A stretch of 64,000 bases of DNA from Legionella bozemanae (GTDB lineage: Bacteria > Pseudomonadota > Gammaproteobacteria > Legionellales > Legionellaceae): positions 186,001-250,000 of the forward strand of contig NZ_LBAW01000006.1 in the NCBI RefSeq assembly GCF_001648595.1. The letters are read 5' to 3'. The notes under the pieces were generated by a model that saw only the letters and a list, made by a program, of their open reading frames with translations, was not told the DNA's origin and did no database searches. This document shows, piece by piece, positions 27,717 to 36,292 of the stretch (position 1 is the stretch's first letter; every line of letters begins with the position of its first letter). The translations under genes were made by a program, and so were the position numbers.

Positions 27717-29150
27717 GTGGACAGGCCAAACGAGTTAAACGTGCTAGGAAAACTCCATCTTAAAAATACGCGTCTGCTGTACTATTTTTTCTTCTTTCTA
27801 GCAATCACGCTTGGGAGCCTTATCGTTTGTTTGTTTTTATTAAAACACATTGCGGTACAAGAAATCATCGATGGAAATGAGCGATATCAATTGTATTCGT
27901 TAGCGAATCAACTTCGCCAGAGCTCCGATGATTTAACTGAGATGGCACGTCTTTATGTAATCACAGGCGAAAAAAAGTACTTTGATCACTATAATGAAGT
28001 CCTGGGGATAATCAATGGAACCTCTCCTCGCCCTTTAAATTATGACGAATTATATTGGGATTTGGTCATTGGAGATAAACGCCCCCAACCTTATGGCCCA
28101 GCAAAATCATTAGCTGCAATGATGTTGGAACATCGTTTTACTTTAAAAGAATTCTCCTTGCTGACTGAAGCTGAGAATCAAAGCAAAAAACTTGCAGAAA
28201 CCGAAATTAAAGCAATGAATCTGATTGAAGGAAAATATCAGGATAAGTCAGGAAATTACACGATTATTGGGAAACCAAATCGCCAGTTAGCCCAACAAAT
28301 GGTTTTTGGCGATGATTATTTGCAAGCAAAATTAAAAGTGATGAAGCCCTTACAAGAGTTCTTCACGCTGGTAAATACCCGGACATTCTTAATCAATGAA
28401 CAAATTGATCAGGAAATGTCAAAAATTATCGCCTTAGCACTTGGACTCTCACTTCTGTCAACCTTCCTTATGCTCTTTTTTATCATTCATGCATTAAAAA
28501 CATTATCCAAAGTAAATGAGGAAAATGATCTTTTATTATTGAATATTTTGCCAGAGTCAATTGCCTCTCGCTTGAAAATGGGAGAAGAGGATATTGCTGA
28601 TGAATATTCCCAAGCAAGTGTTATGTTTGCAGATATTATTAATTTTACGCAGTTAACTGATCAATTAGGTGCCAAAAAAACAGTAAATGTTTTAAATTTA
28701 TTGTTTGCTGAACTCGACAAACTTACCGAAAAATATCATATAGAAAAAGTTAAAACCATTGGCGATAACTATATGGCTGTATCAGGTGTTCCTGAACAAA
28801 CAACACGCCATGCAATCAACATTGCAAATTATGCTTTAGCTATTCTGGAAAAAATGCAGGCATTTAATCAAGAAAATCAGATGCAACTCCAACTTCGCAT
28901 TGGAATTACCTATGGTACTGTCATTGCGGGGATAATTGGTCATAAAAAATTTGTTTATGACATATGGGGGAATGTAGTTAACTTAGCCAGCCGACTGGAA
29001 GAAACTTCTCTCCCCAATAAAATCCAAATCTCTGAAAAAATGGCTTTTATGCTCCAAGATGAATTCATTGTTGAACCACGAGGAACTTTGGAAATGAAAG
29101 GCATAGGTGATGTAACGACCTATTTTCTTCTGGGAAAAAAAGAAAAATAA
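27717..29150 (+). CDS. Membrane-bound class III adenylate cyclase
   Basis: It makes cAMP from ATP. A first membrane helix (about residues 21-43) and a second (about 238-260) enclose a ~190-residue extracytoplasmic sensor region of unknown ligand. The cytosolic cyclase domain spans about 285-475. Catalytic residues are complete: metal-binding Asp306 (FADIINFT) and Asp350 (TIGDNYM), adenine-selecting Lys346 and Asp415 (VYDIWG), and transition-state Asn422 and Arg426 (NLASR). Lys/Asp at the selector positions supports ATP rather than GTP. The start is uncertain: GTG at 27717 gives the longest frame, but GTG at 27741 has a better-placed GAG ribosome site. A metallo-beta-lactamase-fold hydrolase gene is divergent upstream. 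Confidence 0.88.
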   Translation: MDRPNELNVLGKLHLKNTRLLYYFFFFLAITLGSLIVCLFLLKHIAVQEIIDGNERYQLYSLANQLRQSSDDLTEMARLYVITGEKKYFDHYNEVLGIINGTSPRPLNYDELYWDLVIGDKRPQPYGPAKSLAAMMLEHRFTLKEFSLLTEAENQSKKLAETEIKAMNLIEGKYQDKSGNYTIIGKPNRQLAQQMVFGDDYLQAKLKVMKPLQEFFTLVNTRTFLINEQIDQEMSKIIALALGLSLLSTFLMLFFIIHALKTLSKVNEENDLLLLNILPESIASRLKMGEEDIADEYSQASVMFADIINFTQLTDQLGAKKTVNVLNLLFAELDKLTEKYHIEKVKTIGDNYMAVSGVPEQTTRHAINIANYALAILEKMQAFNQENQMQLQLRIGITYGTVIAGIIGHKKFVYDIWGNVVNLASRLEETSLPNKIQISEKMAFMLQDEFIVEPRGTLEMKGIGDVTTYFLLGKKEK

Positions 29151-29163
29151 AACTACAGATGTT

Positions 29164-29583
29164 TTATTCGCCTTTATGGCATCGAGGACATATCCCATAA
29201 ATATTTAATGCATGATCGGTCATCTGAAAATGTGCGCGCTCAGCTATTGTTTTTTGTCTTTGTTCAATAATTTCATCAACAAATTCTTCAACACAACCAC
29301 ATTTGATGCAAACCAGGTGATCATGATGAGCCCCCTGACTCAATTCAAATACTGAGTGTCCCCCTTCAAAATTATGACGTGTAACTAATCCTGCTGTCTC
29401 AAATTGTGTTAATACACGATAAACTGTTGCGAGGCCCACATCTTCCCCTGTTTCTAATAATGCCTTGTAAACACCTTCCGCACTTAAATGATGATTGGGC
29501 GATTGCTCCAAGATTTGCAATACTTTTAAACGCGGTAAAGTAATTTTCAGTCCAGCATTCTTAAGCTGCTTACTTTCTTCCAT
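29164..29583 (-). CDS. fur: Ferric uptake regulator Fur
   Basis: A 139-residue iron-responsive repressor. The N-terminal winged helix contains TLPRLKVLQILE and VGLATVYRVLTQFE (recognition helix near residues 49-62). The dimerisation/metal half has HHDH at 86-89, the structural zinc pair CIKC at 92-95 and a C-terminal CPRC pair. The sequence is standard gamma-proteobacterial Fur rather than Zur or PerR. It is divergent from bamE across about 68 bases to the preferred bamE start, an arrangement also seen in other gamma-proteobacteria. No Fur box was identified with confidence in this short spacer. Confidence 0.95.
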   Translation of the reverse strand: MEESKQLKNAGLKITLPRLKVLQILEQSPNHHLSAEGVYKALLETGEDVGLATVYRVLTQFETAGLVTRHNFEGGHSVFELSQGAHHDHLVCIKCGCVEEFVDEIIEQRQKTIAERAHFQMTDHALNIYGICPRCHKGE

Positions 29584-29651
29584 TAATGCTCCAGGTGTCT
29601 TTCAGTAAATGACGTGTTATTATGGCGAAATTTTTCACGATAGGCAAAAAA

Positions 29652-30014
29652 ATGAGAATAATAATTTTTCTACTTGGAATCGTATTTACTTTAACTCTTA
29701 CCCAATGTTCCTCTTTTGATCTATCTCGACGAGTAGTTCAGCAAGGGAATTTATTACCACAATCAAAAATTGACCGGCTCAAAATAGGAATGAGTAAGAA
29801 TGATGTTGCTATATTAATGGGCACCAGTTTGTTAAGTCCCACCTTTAATAACGATCGCTGGGACTATGCATACACCTGGCGCAGAGGTCATGGATATATG
29901 ACGATGTCAACAGTGAGTTTGTATTTTCACAACGATAGACTAACTCATGTGGAACGAAGCAAACTAAAACCAGGTGTAGCATCGCTCAATCATCCAAACA
30001 TTAATCAAGAATAA
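29652..30014 (+). CDS. bamE: Outer-membrane assembly lipoprotein BamE (SmpA/OmlA)
   Basis: BamE is a small lipoprotein of the BAM complex that inserts beta-barrels in the outer membrane. From the ATG at 29652 the product has 120 residues. It shows a signal peptide with lipobox Cys19 (LTQC), then the SmpA/OmlA fold with IDRLKIGMSKNDVAILMGT and the closing strand VSLYFHNDRLTHVE. The frame is open from 29622 (ten extra residues), but only 29652 places the lipoprotein signal at the N terminus, and it has an AGG seven bases upstream. It is divergent from fur. Confidence 0.92.
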   Translation: MRIIIFLLGIVFTLTLTQCSSFDLSRRVVQQGNLLPQSKIDRLKIGMSKNDVAILMGTSLLSPTFNNDRWDYAYTWRRGHGYMTMSTVSLYFHNDRLTHVERSKLKPGVASLNHPNINQE

Positions 30015-30044
30015 CCAGAACTTGTGTGTTCTGTTTTAAATAAA

Positions 30045-30068
30045 GGCTGAGGATTTATGCCCTCAGCC
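30045..30068 (+). terminator. Hairpin downstream of bamE
   Basis: GGCTGAGG (30045-30052) pairs with CCTCAGCC (30061-30068) around an eight-base loop, 31 bases after the bamE stop. There is no strong T-run, so it may be a weak terminator or processing signal. Confidence 0.45.
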
Positions 30069-30195
30069 CGGCTTCTATCTCTTACCCACATCTCTGCCTA
30101 CAGGCAACAAATGACATTCTACCAGGTTAAATTTTGAGGATCTCTTAGGAATAAGCCGTGGGACATCGGTAGCTATGTGTATCGACTTAGAGGGC

Positions 30196-30477
30196 TTACA
30201 CACGGCGGCGAATACTTGTTGCCTTTTGACGTCGTTTTTCTTTTGGATCTAAAACCAAAGGCCTATATATTTCTACTCTATCACCTTCTTGAAGCACGTG
30301 TTCCAAAGAAACTTGTTTTGCATAAATTCCAACGACCATATTTCGCGTTTCCGGATGAGTATTATATATTCCTGATGCATTTAGAGCATCAAAAACTGTT
30401 GCTCCTTGTTTGAGATCTAAAACCATATGTACTGTACTCCTATCTACAGCCACATATACCAGCTCAATCTTCACCAT
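30196..30477 (-). CDS. rnfH: RnfH-family ubiquitin-like protein (RatB)
   Basis: A protein of about 93 residues with the beta-grasp fold of the RnfH family. Typical segments are VKIELVYVAVDRSTVHMVLDL at the start and DRVEIYRPLVLDPKEKRRQK near the end, followed by a basic tail. Function is not established. In many gamma-proteobacteria it follows ratA, as here. The start is placed at the ATG at 30477, which has AGGA six bases upstream; the ribosome site lies within the 3' end of ratA, and the two coding regions overlap by 14 bases. The frame is open to 30498. Confidence 0.88.
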   Translation of the reverse strand: MVKIELVYVAVDRSTVHMVLDLKQGATVFDALNASGIYNTHPETRNMVVGIYAKQVSLEHVLQEGDRVEIYRPLVLDPKEKRRQKATSIRRRV

Positions 30478-30898
30478 AAATTGTCCTGGCTCTCTCACAA
30501 AAGGAATCGACCATTTTATCCGTTACTTGCTCAAATACAGGGCCAAGCAACATGGAAAACATACGCCCGGCAAATTCAAACTCTAAATCAAACGAGACTT
30601 TGCATCCCTCGTCCACTTCATCGAAACGCCAAAAACCCTCTAAATGACTGAATGGACCATCAACAAGACGAATTTCGATCATTTTATTAATTTGTAATCG
30701 ATTACGTGTAGTAAAGGACTTACTCATGCCTGCTGCACCAATAATTAAAGTGGCCTGCACTTCATCTTCATCACGATGATGTACTAAGCTTTCTGTACAA
30801 TAAGGTAGAAATTCCGCATAACGCTCTACTTCATTCACCAACGAAAACATTTGCTCACATGTATAATTGACCGTACGTGACTTTTTCACTATGGGCAT
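30464..30898 (-). CDS. ratA: RatA / coenzyme Q-binding START-domain protein
   Basis: A 144-residue member of the polyketide cyclase/START family that includes E. coli RatA and the CoQ-binding Coq10 proteins. Diagnostic segments are YTCEQMFSLVNEVERYAEFLPYC near the N terminus, and GPFSHLEGFWRF and VSFDLEFEFAGRMFSMLLG in the middle. Some members chaperone ubiquinone; E. coli RatA has also been reported as an inhibitor of ribosome subunit joining, which may not apply here. The ATG overlaps the stop codon of the upstream esterase gene by one base. The order esterase, ratA, rnfH suggests one transcript. Confidence 0.9.
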   Translation of the reverse strand: MPIVKKSRTVNYTCEQMFSLVNEVERYAEFLPYCTESLVHHRDEDEVQATLIIGAAGMSKSFTTRNRLQINKMIEIRLVDGPFSHLEGFWRFDEVDEGCKVSFDLEFEFAGRMFSMLLGPVFEQVTDKMVDSFCERARTIYGED

Positions 30899-31554
30899 TA
30901 TGCTTCTCCCCGAATTTTATGTCTAAACCAAAGACTGAGCTCTTTAATTTCCTCAAAACAAATTGAATGTTCCATAGGATATTTATAATAAGAAATATGT
31001 TCATATCCTTTTTTCAATAGCCAATCTTTACTTGATTCAGTCCACTGAGGTAAAACCAGGGGATCAAATTGCCCGGCCCCCATAAAAAAAGGTGTACTCT
31101 TATCCAGATTTGGCCTGCTATGCGCAGCTAAAGGTAAATAAGCAGACAAGGCAACAACTCCCCCCAAGCGAGCTGGTGTATGAAGAGCCGTATGTAATGC
31201 CATAGCTCCCCCTTGTGAAAATCCTGCCAGGAAAATCTGATTGTAGGCAAAACCATCGTTTAATTGTTCATCGATAACTTTACGAATCAGCAACTCTGAT
31301 TGTTCAATTCCTTCTTTATCTTCTCTATCAATTAATCTGACACCGACAATATCATACCAAGCAGGCATGACCATCCCGCCATTTAATGTTACTGGCCGTT
31401 GGGGGGCATTAATAAATACGTGGCGTATCTCTACATCCGCAATCGTTAACTGATCGACTAAACCCATCATATCGGAAGCATCAGCCCCTAATCCATGCAT
31501 CCAAATAACACATGCTTGTGCTTGAGCCTGTGACTCATTTATAAATACATTCAA
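30898..31554 (-). CDS. Alpha/beta-hydrolase, phospholipase/carboxylesterase family
   Basis: A serine esterase of about 218 residues in the acyl-protein-thioesterase-like family. The oxyanion-side motif is MHGLGADASD near the N terminus, the nucleophile elbow GFSQGG, the acid Asp in GAGQFDPLV and the catalytic His in PMEHSI. No signal peptide is seen, so it is probably cytosolic. The frame is open to 31575, where it would begin with TTG and no ribosome site. A TTG at 31554 follows GAGGGG by seven bases and gives the N terminus expected for the family, so that start is preferred. It is probably co-transcribed with ratA and rnfH. Confidence 0.85.
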   Translation of the reverse strand: MNVFINESQAQAQACVIWMHGLGADASDMMGLVDQLTIADVEIRHVFINAPQRPVTLNGGMVMPAWYDIVGVRLIDREDKEGIEQSELLIRKVIDEQLNDGFAYNQIFLAGFSQGGAMALHTALHTPARLGGVVALSAYLPLAAHSRPNLDKSTPFFMGAGQFDPLVLPQWTESSKDWLLKKGYEHISYYKYPMEHSICFEEIKELSLWFRHKIRGEA

Positions 31555-31761
31555 AACAAATCCCCTCACAGACAAAAAAGAGAAATTATCGCTAATGCAT
31601 CAACACAGTGCAAGTTATATACTCTCGATATTTTATAGAAATTTTATTGACTTAAAAACAAACAATTTGATATATTTGCAATCACAAATACCAGCCCTTC
31701 TATTCCATTTTTACTCAATATGAATTATAGTTCGCTAGTGTGAATCAATAAGCGGCAAAAG

Positions 31762-34749
31762 ATGTTTAATAAAGAAGAACCATTTACCCTTACGATGCTG
31801 GGGACCGATACAGTATATACTCCCACTCTAAAAAGCAAGAAGAAACCTAAACCCTTAAAAAAAGGGGATACAGTTCAGGAATATTATCCTAAGGGAGAAA
31901 CTCTAAGTATTGTTTCGACATTGATTAAAACAGAAGAGAACCCTCTGATTAATCACAAACAACTTGCTCCTTTTCAATCTGCAGAAGTCGCTGTGGTTAA
32001 TGGGCCCAAAACAGACGGAAGCGATGTGGGCGAAAAAATTGGAATTGGCCTTGGTATTGCTTTAAATGCTCTTGTCCGCGGGCAAACTAAGCTTAATGAT
32101 ATTGCACACAGCAGAGGCGGCGTTGAATCCATTCTGATCGCTCATGAACTCGATGCGATAAAGAAAGCCATTAATTCTTGTGAAAATTTCGAACAACTAA
32201 TCAAGGAATTAACGCAACAACAAGCGGCCAGGAAAAGTGGCAAACCATTTAACAATACTACTGACATCATTAAACCTTTATTAACCCAACTACCTAAAGA
32301 CAAACAAGACCAAGAGCGATGGTTTAATGCACTAAAAACCAATATTGCTGATGCATCAATGAATCTTTTTATCATTGATCCAGTTCCTGGAGACTGTTGG
32401 CCAGTAACTTGGTATGACGAAAGATTTTTTACTCTTCCATCTTTTGTTAAACATGCTGAATTTGTCTATTACGAAAATGAACGCTCTGATTGGGGCTTTA
32501 CTCCAATCTATGTTGAGGCTTCAAATGCAGAACAAACAATAGTTCGACATACCCTGCCCGGGCATCACGGTACAGGCTCTGCTGGAACTAATGCATCACA
32601 ACAAAACGTTGTCGTTTCTCCTGATAAAACCAAAGCGACGCACGTTCAAAAATTAATGGTTTTTAAATTACTTAATTTTTTAACATCGCACGGAGTTGCA
32701 TTTAAAGACGCACGAGAAATTTTCCATGAGTCTACCGGTTTAGGTAAAAAATATCTCTCATTCCTGAAAGAAATGGACATTAGCGAGGGTATCGATGTAG
32801 CAAAACTTGATTTCCCAACTATATTTCGCAAGCTCTATGACAAAATTTATGAAAATAGAGCTGCATATGAAGCGTTTAATGCGACGCATTATACATTTAT
32901 GGGCGTAGCCCCCCAAAGAAAAATGCTGCGCACTGGTCATAAATACGGTCTTTTAACAGAAGTTTTTCCTAAAAATATCGGATATGTTAATGAAGAGCAC
33001 AGTAAATTAATGAAAGAGTATTTCTTCAAAATACTCCAAGTTGATTCCCATGAAGAGCATAGTTTGGCTGCATTGATTAAATCAGCACAAAATGTATTAT
33101 CCAAAAACATTAGAAAAATATCTAATCTTTCAGCTTCCCTTACTGAGCACTCAATTGCAGCAACAGCAATACTTGACAGTGAAAGTGCACGCCAAGATGT
33201 TTTAAGTTCTTTTGGCGCATTAATACAAAGAGTAAACCAACAATATCTAAGCGATGATTGGAGTGCAAATGACAAACAAAAAGAAAAAGAAGAGCTTTTT
33301 GCAGCAATCACCAACATATTTCAAGAATTTAATGAATTATTAAAAATTGAAAATCCAACCATACAAGAATTTGTAAAAAACCTGATTGATTTAAGTTTAA
33401 AAGGAGTTACTCAGACTGTTGGGCAACAACATGCGAACCTTAAAGAAGAATTGAATCGTTTGCAAACATCAACTGATACCAATTTAAAATACTTTTTTAA
33501 TTCCTTATTAACTCAGATTAATAAAGATGAAAGCTATTCAGGTGCAGAAATTAATCCGGAAATTATTAGGATTTTCGAAAGCCAGGAATTTGCTCGATTA
33601 GCGGATTACCCAGTAAGTATAAAAATAGCTTACATCTGCCGACAACTGGGCGAAAAACTTCCTAAAAACGAAACTGAAGAAAGCTTAATTGAGCAACTTA
33701 CAGCTCGATTTGAAGATCATTATGGTAGCTCTTTTGATGAATTTGAAAAATTGTTTCATCAGATCGGAGTCTTTATTAATGACACCGCAGCGCTAGGTCG
33801 ATTCTTTGTAACCGAGGAAACTATTTTCAATAAGCATGAGTTGTCCCTTCGAAAAGAAGCTGAAACATTAATCGATATCGCTGCACAAAAATTTTATCGA
33901 GACAGACCCAAAGCCTTGCCTGCTCCTGCAGAAAAAGGCACGTTCCAAGAGTTAGTTGAACGTCATGCCATCAATAAATACGATGTCGTTGATAGACTAA
34001 AACAAGAAAAAGTTGCTTTAGAACAGGAAAGACAGCAATTAGCTGCTCGCATCGAAAAGATGCAGCAGGAACAAATAGCGAAAAAAGAAGAGCAAGAAAA
34101 AACAATCGAAAAGATGCGGGAACAAATAGCAGAAAAAGAAGAGCAAGAAAGAAAAACGAATGCATCATTAAAAGCCGAACGAAGTAAAACAAGCGAATAC
34201 CAGGCCGCACTGAATAATAATAATGAAGCCAAGTATTTATTGCTCATTAATAACAAACTGATTCCCTTAACAAATGAATATTTAGCATTACTTAAATCTC
34301 AATTATCCAATAGGCCTAAAGAATTAGAACAGGATGATGAAATAAAAAAAGAAGATGATAAAATAAATATCAAAATCAAAAAAGCAACCGAACTGCTTGA
34401 TGTTTTGCAAAATCAAAAAAAATTTCCTCACCCTGAAATGCGCTTGCGCGTATTTTACAAAAAATTGGGCCGTGCTGAAGCGGAACTCAAAAAACATCGT
34501 GATGCTGACTGGGAGCGATATTTTCAAAATGCCTTAATCGCCGTAGGAATTCTTGCAAGCCTCGGCCTAGGATTAATTGCGCTCGCAGTTTATACCCATG
34601 TAGGCTATTCATCGACAAAATCGATGCTCTTCTGGCAATCTTCTGGAGAGAATGTGGTCTCTACAATGAATAAGTATAGAAAAGGGCTTGATCTATCAAT
34701 TGATGATATTGATGATGATGAAGTGCTCATAGATGACTTATCAATATAG
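31762..34749 (+). CDS. Large effector candidate with an N-terminal hydrolase-like domain, coiled coil and C-terminal membrane helix
   Basis: A 995-residue protein not matched to a named effector. Residues ~80-275 look like an alpha/beta-hydrolase. A nucleophile-elbow-like IAHSRGGVES carries Ser117, IIDPVPGD carries Asp206, and TLPGHHGTGS carries His268/269. The order and spacing resemble DUF2235-type phospholipases, which carry SRG in the elbow. A helical region follows, with a Lys/Glu/Gln coiled coil at about 740-830. A single membrane helix lies at about 920-945 (LIAVGILASLGLGLIALAVY). The tail ends in an acidic run (DIDDDEVLIDDLSI). Size, coiled coil and terminal helix are common in Dot/Icm substrates. 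No secretion evidence exists in the sequence itself. Confidence 0.65.
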   Translation: MFNKEEPFTLTMLGTDTVYTPTLKSKKKPKPLKKGDTVQEYYPKGETLSIVSTLIKTEENPLINHKQLAPFQSAEVAVVNGPKTDGSDVGEKIGIGLGIALNALVRGQTKLNDIAHSRGGVESILIAHELDAIKKAINSCENFEQLIKELTQQQAARKSGKPFNNTTDIIKPLLTQLPKDKQDQERWFNALKTNIADASMNLFIIDPVPGDCWPVTWYDERFFTLPSFVKHAEFVYYENERSDWGFTPIYVEASNAEQTIVRHTLPGHHGTGSAGTNASQQNVVVSPDKTKATHVQKLMVFKLLNFLTSHGVAFKDAREIFHESTGLGKKYLSFLKEMDISEGIDVAKLDFPTIFRKLYDKIYENRAAYEAFNATHYTFMGVAPQRKMLRTGHKYGLLTEVFPKNIGYVNEEHSKLMKEYFFKILQVDSHEEHSLAALIKSAQNVLSKNIRKISNLSASLTEHSIAATAILDSESARQDVLSSFGALIQRVNQQYLSDDWSANDKQKEKEELFAAITNIFQEFNELLKIENPTIQEFVKNLIDLSLKGVTQTVGQQHANLKEELNRLQTSTDTNLKYFFNSLLTQINKDESYSGAEINPEIIRIFESQEFARLADYPVSIKIAYICRQLGEKLPKNETEESLIEQLTARFEDHYGSSFDEFEKLFHQIGVFINDTAALGRFFVTEETIFNKHELSLRKEAETLIDIAAQKFYRDRPKALPAPAEKGTFQELVERHAINKYDVVDRLKQEKVALEQERQQLAARIEKMQQEQIAKKEEQEKTIEKMREQIAEKEEQERKTNASLKAERSKTSEYQAALNNNNEAKYLLLINNKLIPLTNEYLALLKSQLSNRPKELEQDDEIKKEDDKINIKIKKATELLDVLQNQKKFPHPEMRLRVFYKKLGRAEAELKKHRDADWERYFQNALIAVGILASLGLGLIALAVYTHVGYSSTKSMLFWQSSGENVVSTMNKYRKGLDLSIDDIDDDEVLIDDLSI

Positions 34750-34753
34750 TTGC

Positions 34754-34913
34754 AGTATGTAAGCATCGGAACCCAGAAAATCTAGACAATTTGGCCTGTT
34801 TCTATTTCGCTAGCTTGAGTCAAAATGGCTAGATGTTCAAGTACTGAAGCGCAGCATACATGGAGTATGTGCGCATCAGGACGAATAAAATCTGGACAGA
34901 TTGGCCAAAATAG
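34754..34913. repeat. Dispersed intergenic palindromic repeat, copy B, partly duplicated
   Basis: The full core at 34849-34877 (GCGCAGCATACA...AGTATGTGCGCATC) is flanked by GTCAAAATGG on the left and GGCCAAAATAG on the right, matching copy A. A 43-base right half occurs twice in direct orientation at 34754-34796 and 34864-34906, 110 bases apart, both running from AGTATGT to TTGGCC with scattered mismatches. It sits between the effector candidate and lptM. Confidence 0.65.
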
Positions 34914-34994
34914 TAGAAATGCAAACAGACCTACTTGAATTTTTACTTAAATAAATGGATAGTTACCCTTCTAACAGTTAATGACTTTTTTCCA

Positions 34995-35111
34995 ATGAGA
35001 CGAATTTACTTTTTATTTATGATTTGCATCCCCATATTCTTATTGGGTTGTGGGCAAAAAGGGCCTCTTTATTTGCCAGAATCAACAAAAAATGCCACAA
35101 ATAGTAAGTAA
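34995..35111 (+). CDS. lptM: LptM-like small lipoprotein (YifL family)
   Basis: A 38-residue lipoprotein. It has a signal peptide with lipobox Cys19 (FLLGC), followed directly by GQKGPLYLP, the hallmark of the YifL/LptM family. In E. coli LptM assists assembly of the LptD/E lipopolysaccharide translocon in the outer membrane. Its position immediately upstream of dapF is the same as in E. coli and many other gamma-proteobacteria. The gap to the dapF ATG is 24 bases, so they are likely co-transcribed. Its short length is normal for the family. Confidence 0.9.
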   Translation: MRRIYFLFMICIPIFLLGCGQKGPLYLPESTKNATNSK

Positions 35112-35135
35112 CGAGTGACGTGCGGGGCAAAAATT

Positions 35136-35966
35136 ATGAAAATTAAATTTACCAAAATGCATGGCTTAGGCAATGATTTCATAGTGATTGATGGAGTCCA
35201 TCAGAAAATCAATCTAAGTCCCCAACAAATCGCCAATATAGCTCAGCGCAATACCGGTGTTGGTTTTGATCAATGTTTACTTATTGAATCCAGCCAGCAA
35301 GATGGTATCGATTTTAACTATCGAATTTTTAATGCGGATGGTCAGGAGGTTGGTCAATGTGGTAATGGAGCACGTTGTCTTGCTTTATTTGCAAAATACT
35401 ATGGTTTAACTGACAAAAATCACTTAACTGTGGCCACATCAACCACGAAGATGAATTTACATATCAATTCAGACTCAAGTGTCAGCGTCGATATGGGTAT
35501 TCCACAATTAGCCCCATCAGCTATCCCTCTCAGAGCAAATCAACAAGCTGCCGAATATTCTTTGGAACTTCCGCATAATCAAAGAATAAGTTTACATGCA
35601 CTCAGTATGGGTAATCCACATGCAGTATTATTGGTAGAAAATACAGAAGCAGCACCAGTCCATACTCTTGGGAAACAAATCAGCCTGCATCCAGACTTTC
35701 CTGAACAGGCAAATGTTGGATTTATGCAAATTGTAAATCCGACGCATATTAAATTACGAGTGTATGAACGCGGCTGTGGGGAAACACAAGCATGTGGAAG
35801 TGGTGCTGTCGCAGCAGCCGCTGTTGGACGTTTGTACCATCAACTGGACAAACAAATCAAAGTGACGTTACCTGGCGGTGATTTGTTTATTAACTGGCCA
35901 ACATTTAATGAACCAATAATTCTGACTGGGCCAGCCGTTTTTGTTTACGAAGGTATCCTGTTCTAA
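35136..35966 (+). CDS. dapF: Diaminopimelate epimerase
   Basis: It converts LL- to meso-diaminopimelate for lysine and peptidoglycan synthesis. The 276-residue length is standard. The two catalytic Cys are visible: one in DGQEVGQCGNGARCLA near residue 75 and one in ERGCGETQACGSGAVAAA near residue 220. The N terminus KFTKMHGLGNDFIVID is typical. The start is placed at the ATG 35136, which follows GGGG at a suitable distance; the open frame also contains a GTG at 35115 that would add seven atypical residues. It lies just after lptM. Confidence 0.97.
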   Translation: MKIKFTKMHGLGNDFIVIDGVHQKINLSPQQIANIAQRNTGVGFDQCLLIESSQQDGIDFNYRIFNADGQEVGQCGNGARCLALFAKYYGLTDKNHLTVATSTTKMNLHINSDSSVSVDMGIPQLAPSAIPLRANQQAAEYSLELPHNQRISLHALSMGNPHAVLLVENTEAAPVHTLGKQISLHPDFPEQANVGFMQIVNPTHIKLRVYERGCGETQACGSGAVAAAAVGRLYHQLDKQIKVTLPGGDLFINWPTFNEPIILTGPAVFVYEGILF

Positions 35967-36292
35967 AAAGCAGATGTTAGGGCGAGTTCTGTTGATATAT
36001 CTTTCATGCAATGTCCCCTTTTATGCAAAATTAACACAAGTATTGAATTTTATTTACAAAGAGTTATCCTGAAAGAACGCCTCACACTCGCATCGTTCCA
36101 AAATTTATATAAAATTTCTTTCGAAACTCGCCGCAGCAAGCAAAGTGCGAAGAGAAAGAGAAGTGCAGAATCGGAGTGTACACGAGTTACATGAGGATTC
36201 GAGCACCGCATCGACGACGCAATTTGTCACTACAGGAAGTTTTTGGGGGAAGTCTATTTTGGAAACTGGTGCTTGGCTAAAAGGAGAGTGCC
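35967..36292. other. 326-base spacer with a possible repeat, before the second effector candidate
   Basis: No credible gene. A 62-codon open frame (36006-36194) lacks translation signals. Around 36165-36215 the sequence GGAGTGTACACGAGTTACAT, followed by GAGGATTCGAGCAC, has the same layout as the dispersed palindromic repeats elsewhere in the window (a GTACA..TACAT core) but a different sequence, so it may belong to a second repeat family. A strong AAGGAGAG ribosome site lies at the right end, just before the next gene. Confidence 0.4.

Noticed and set aside
33963-34256. Minus-strand open frames opposite the coiled-coil part of the 995-residue gene
   Set aside because: Antisense shadows of a Lys/Glu-rich repeat; Ser/Phe/Leu-rich composition is the expected artefact.
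36006-36194. 62-codon open frame before the 757-residue gene
   Set aside because: Basic, Ser/Arg-rich nonsense-like composition in a repeat-like region with no ribosome site.
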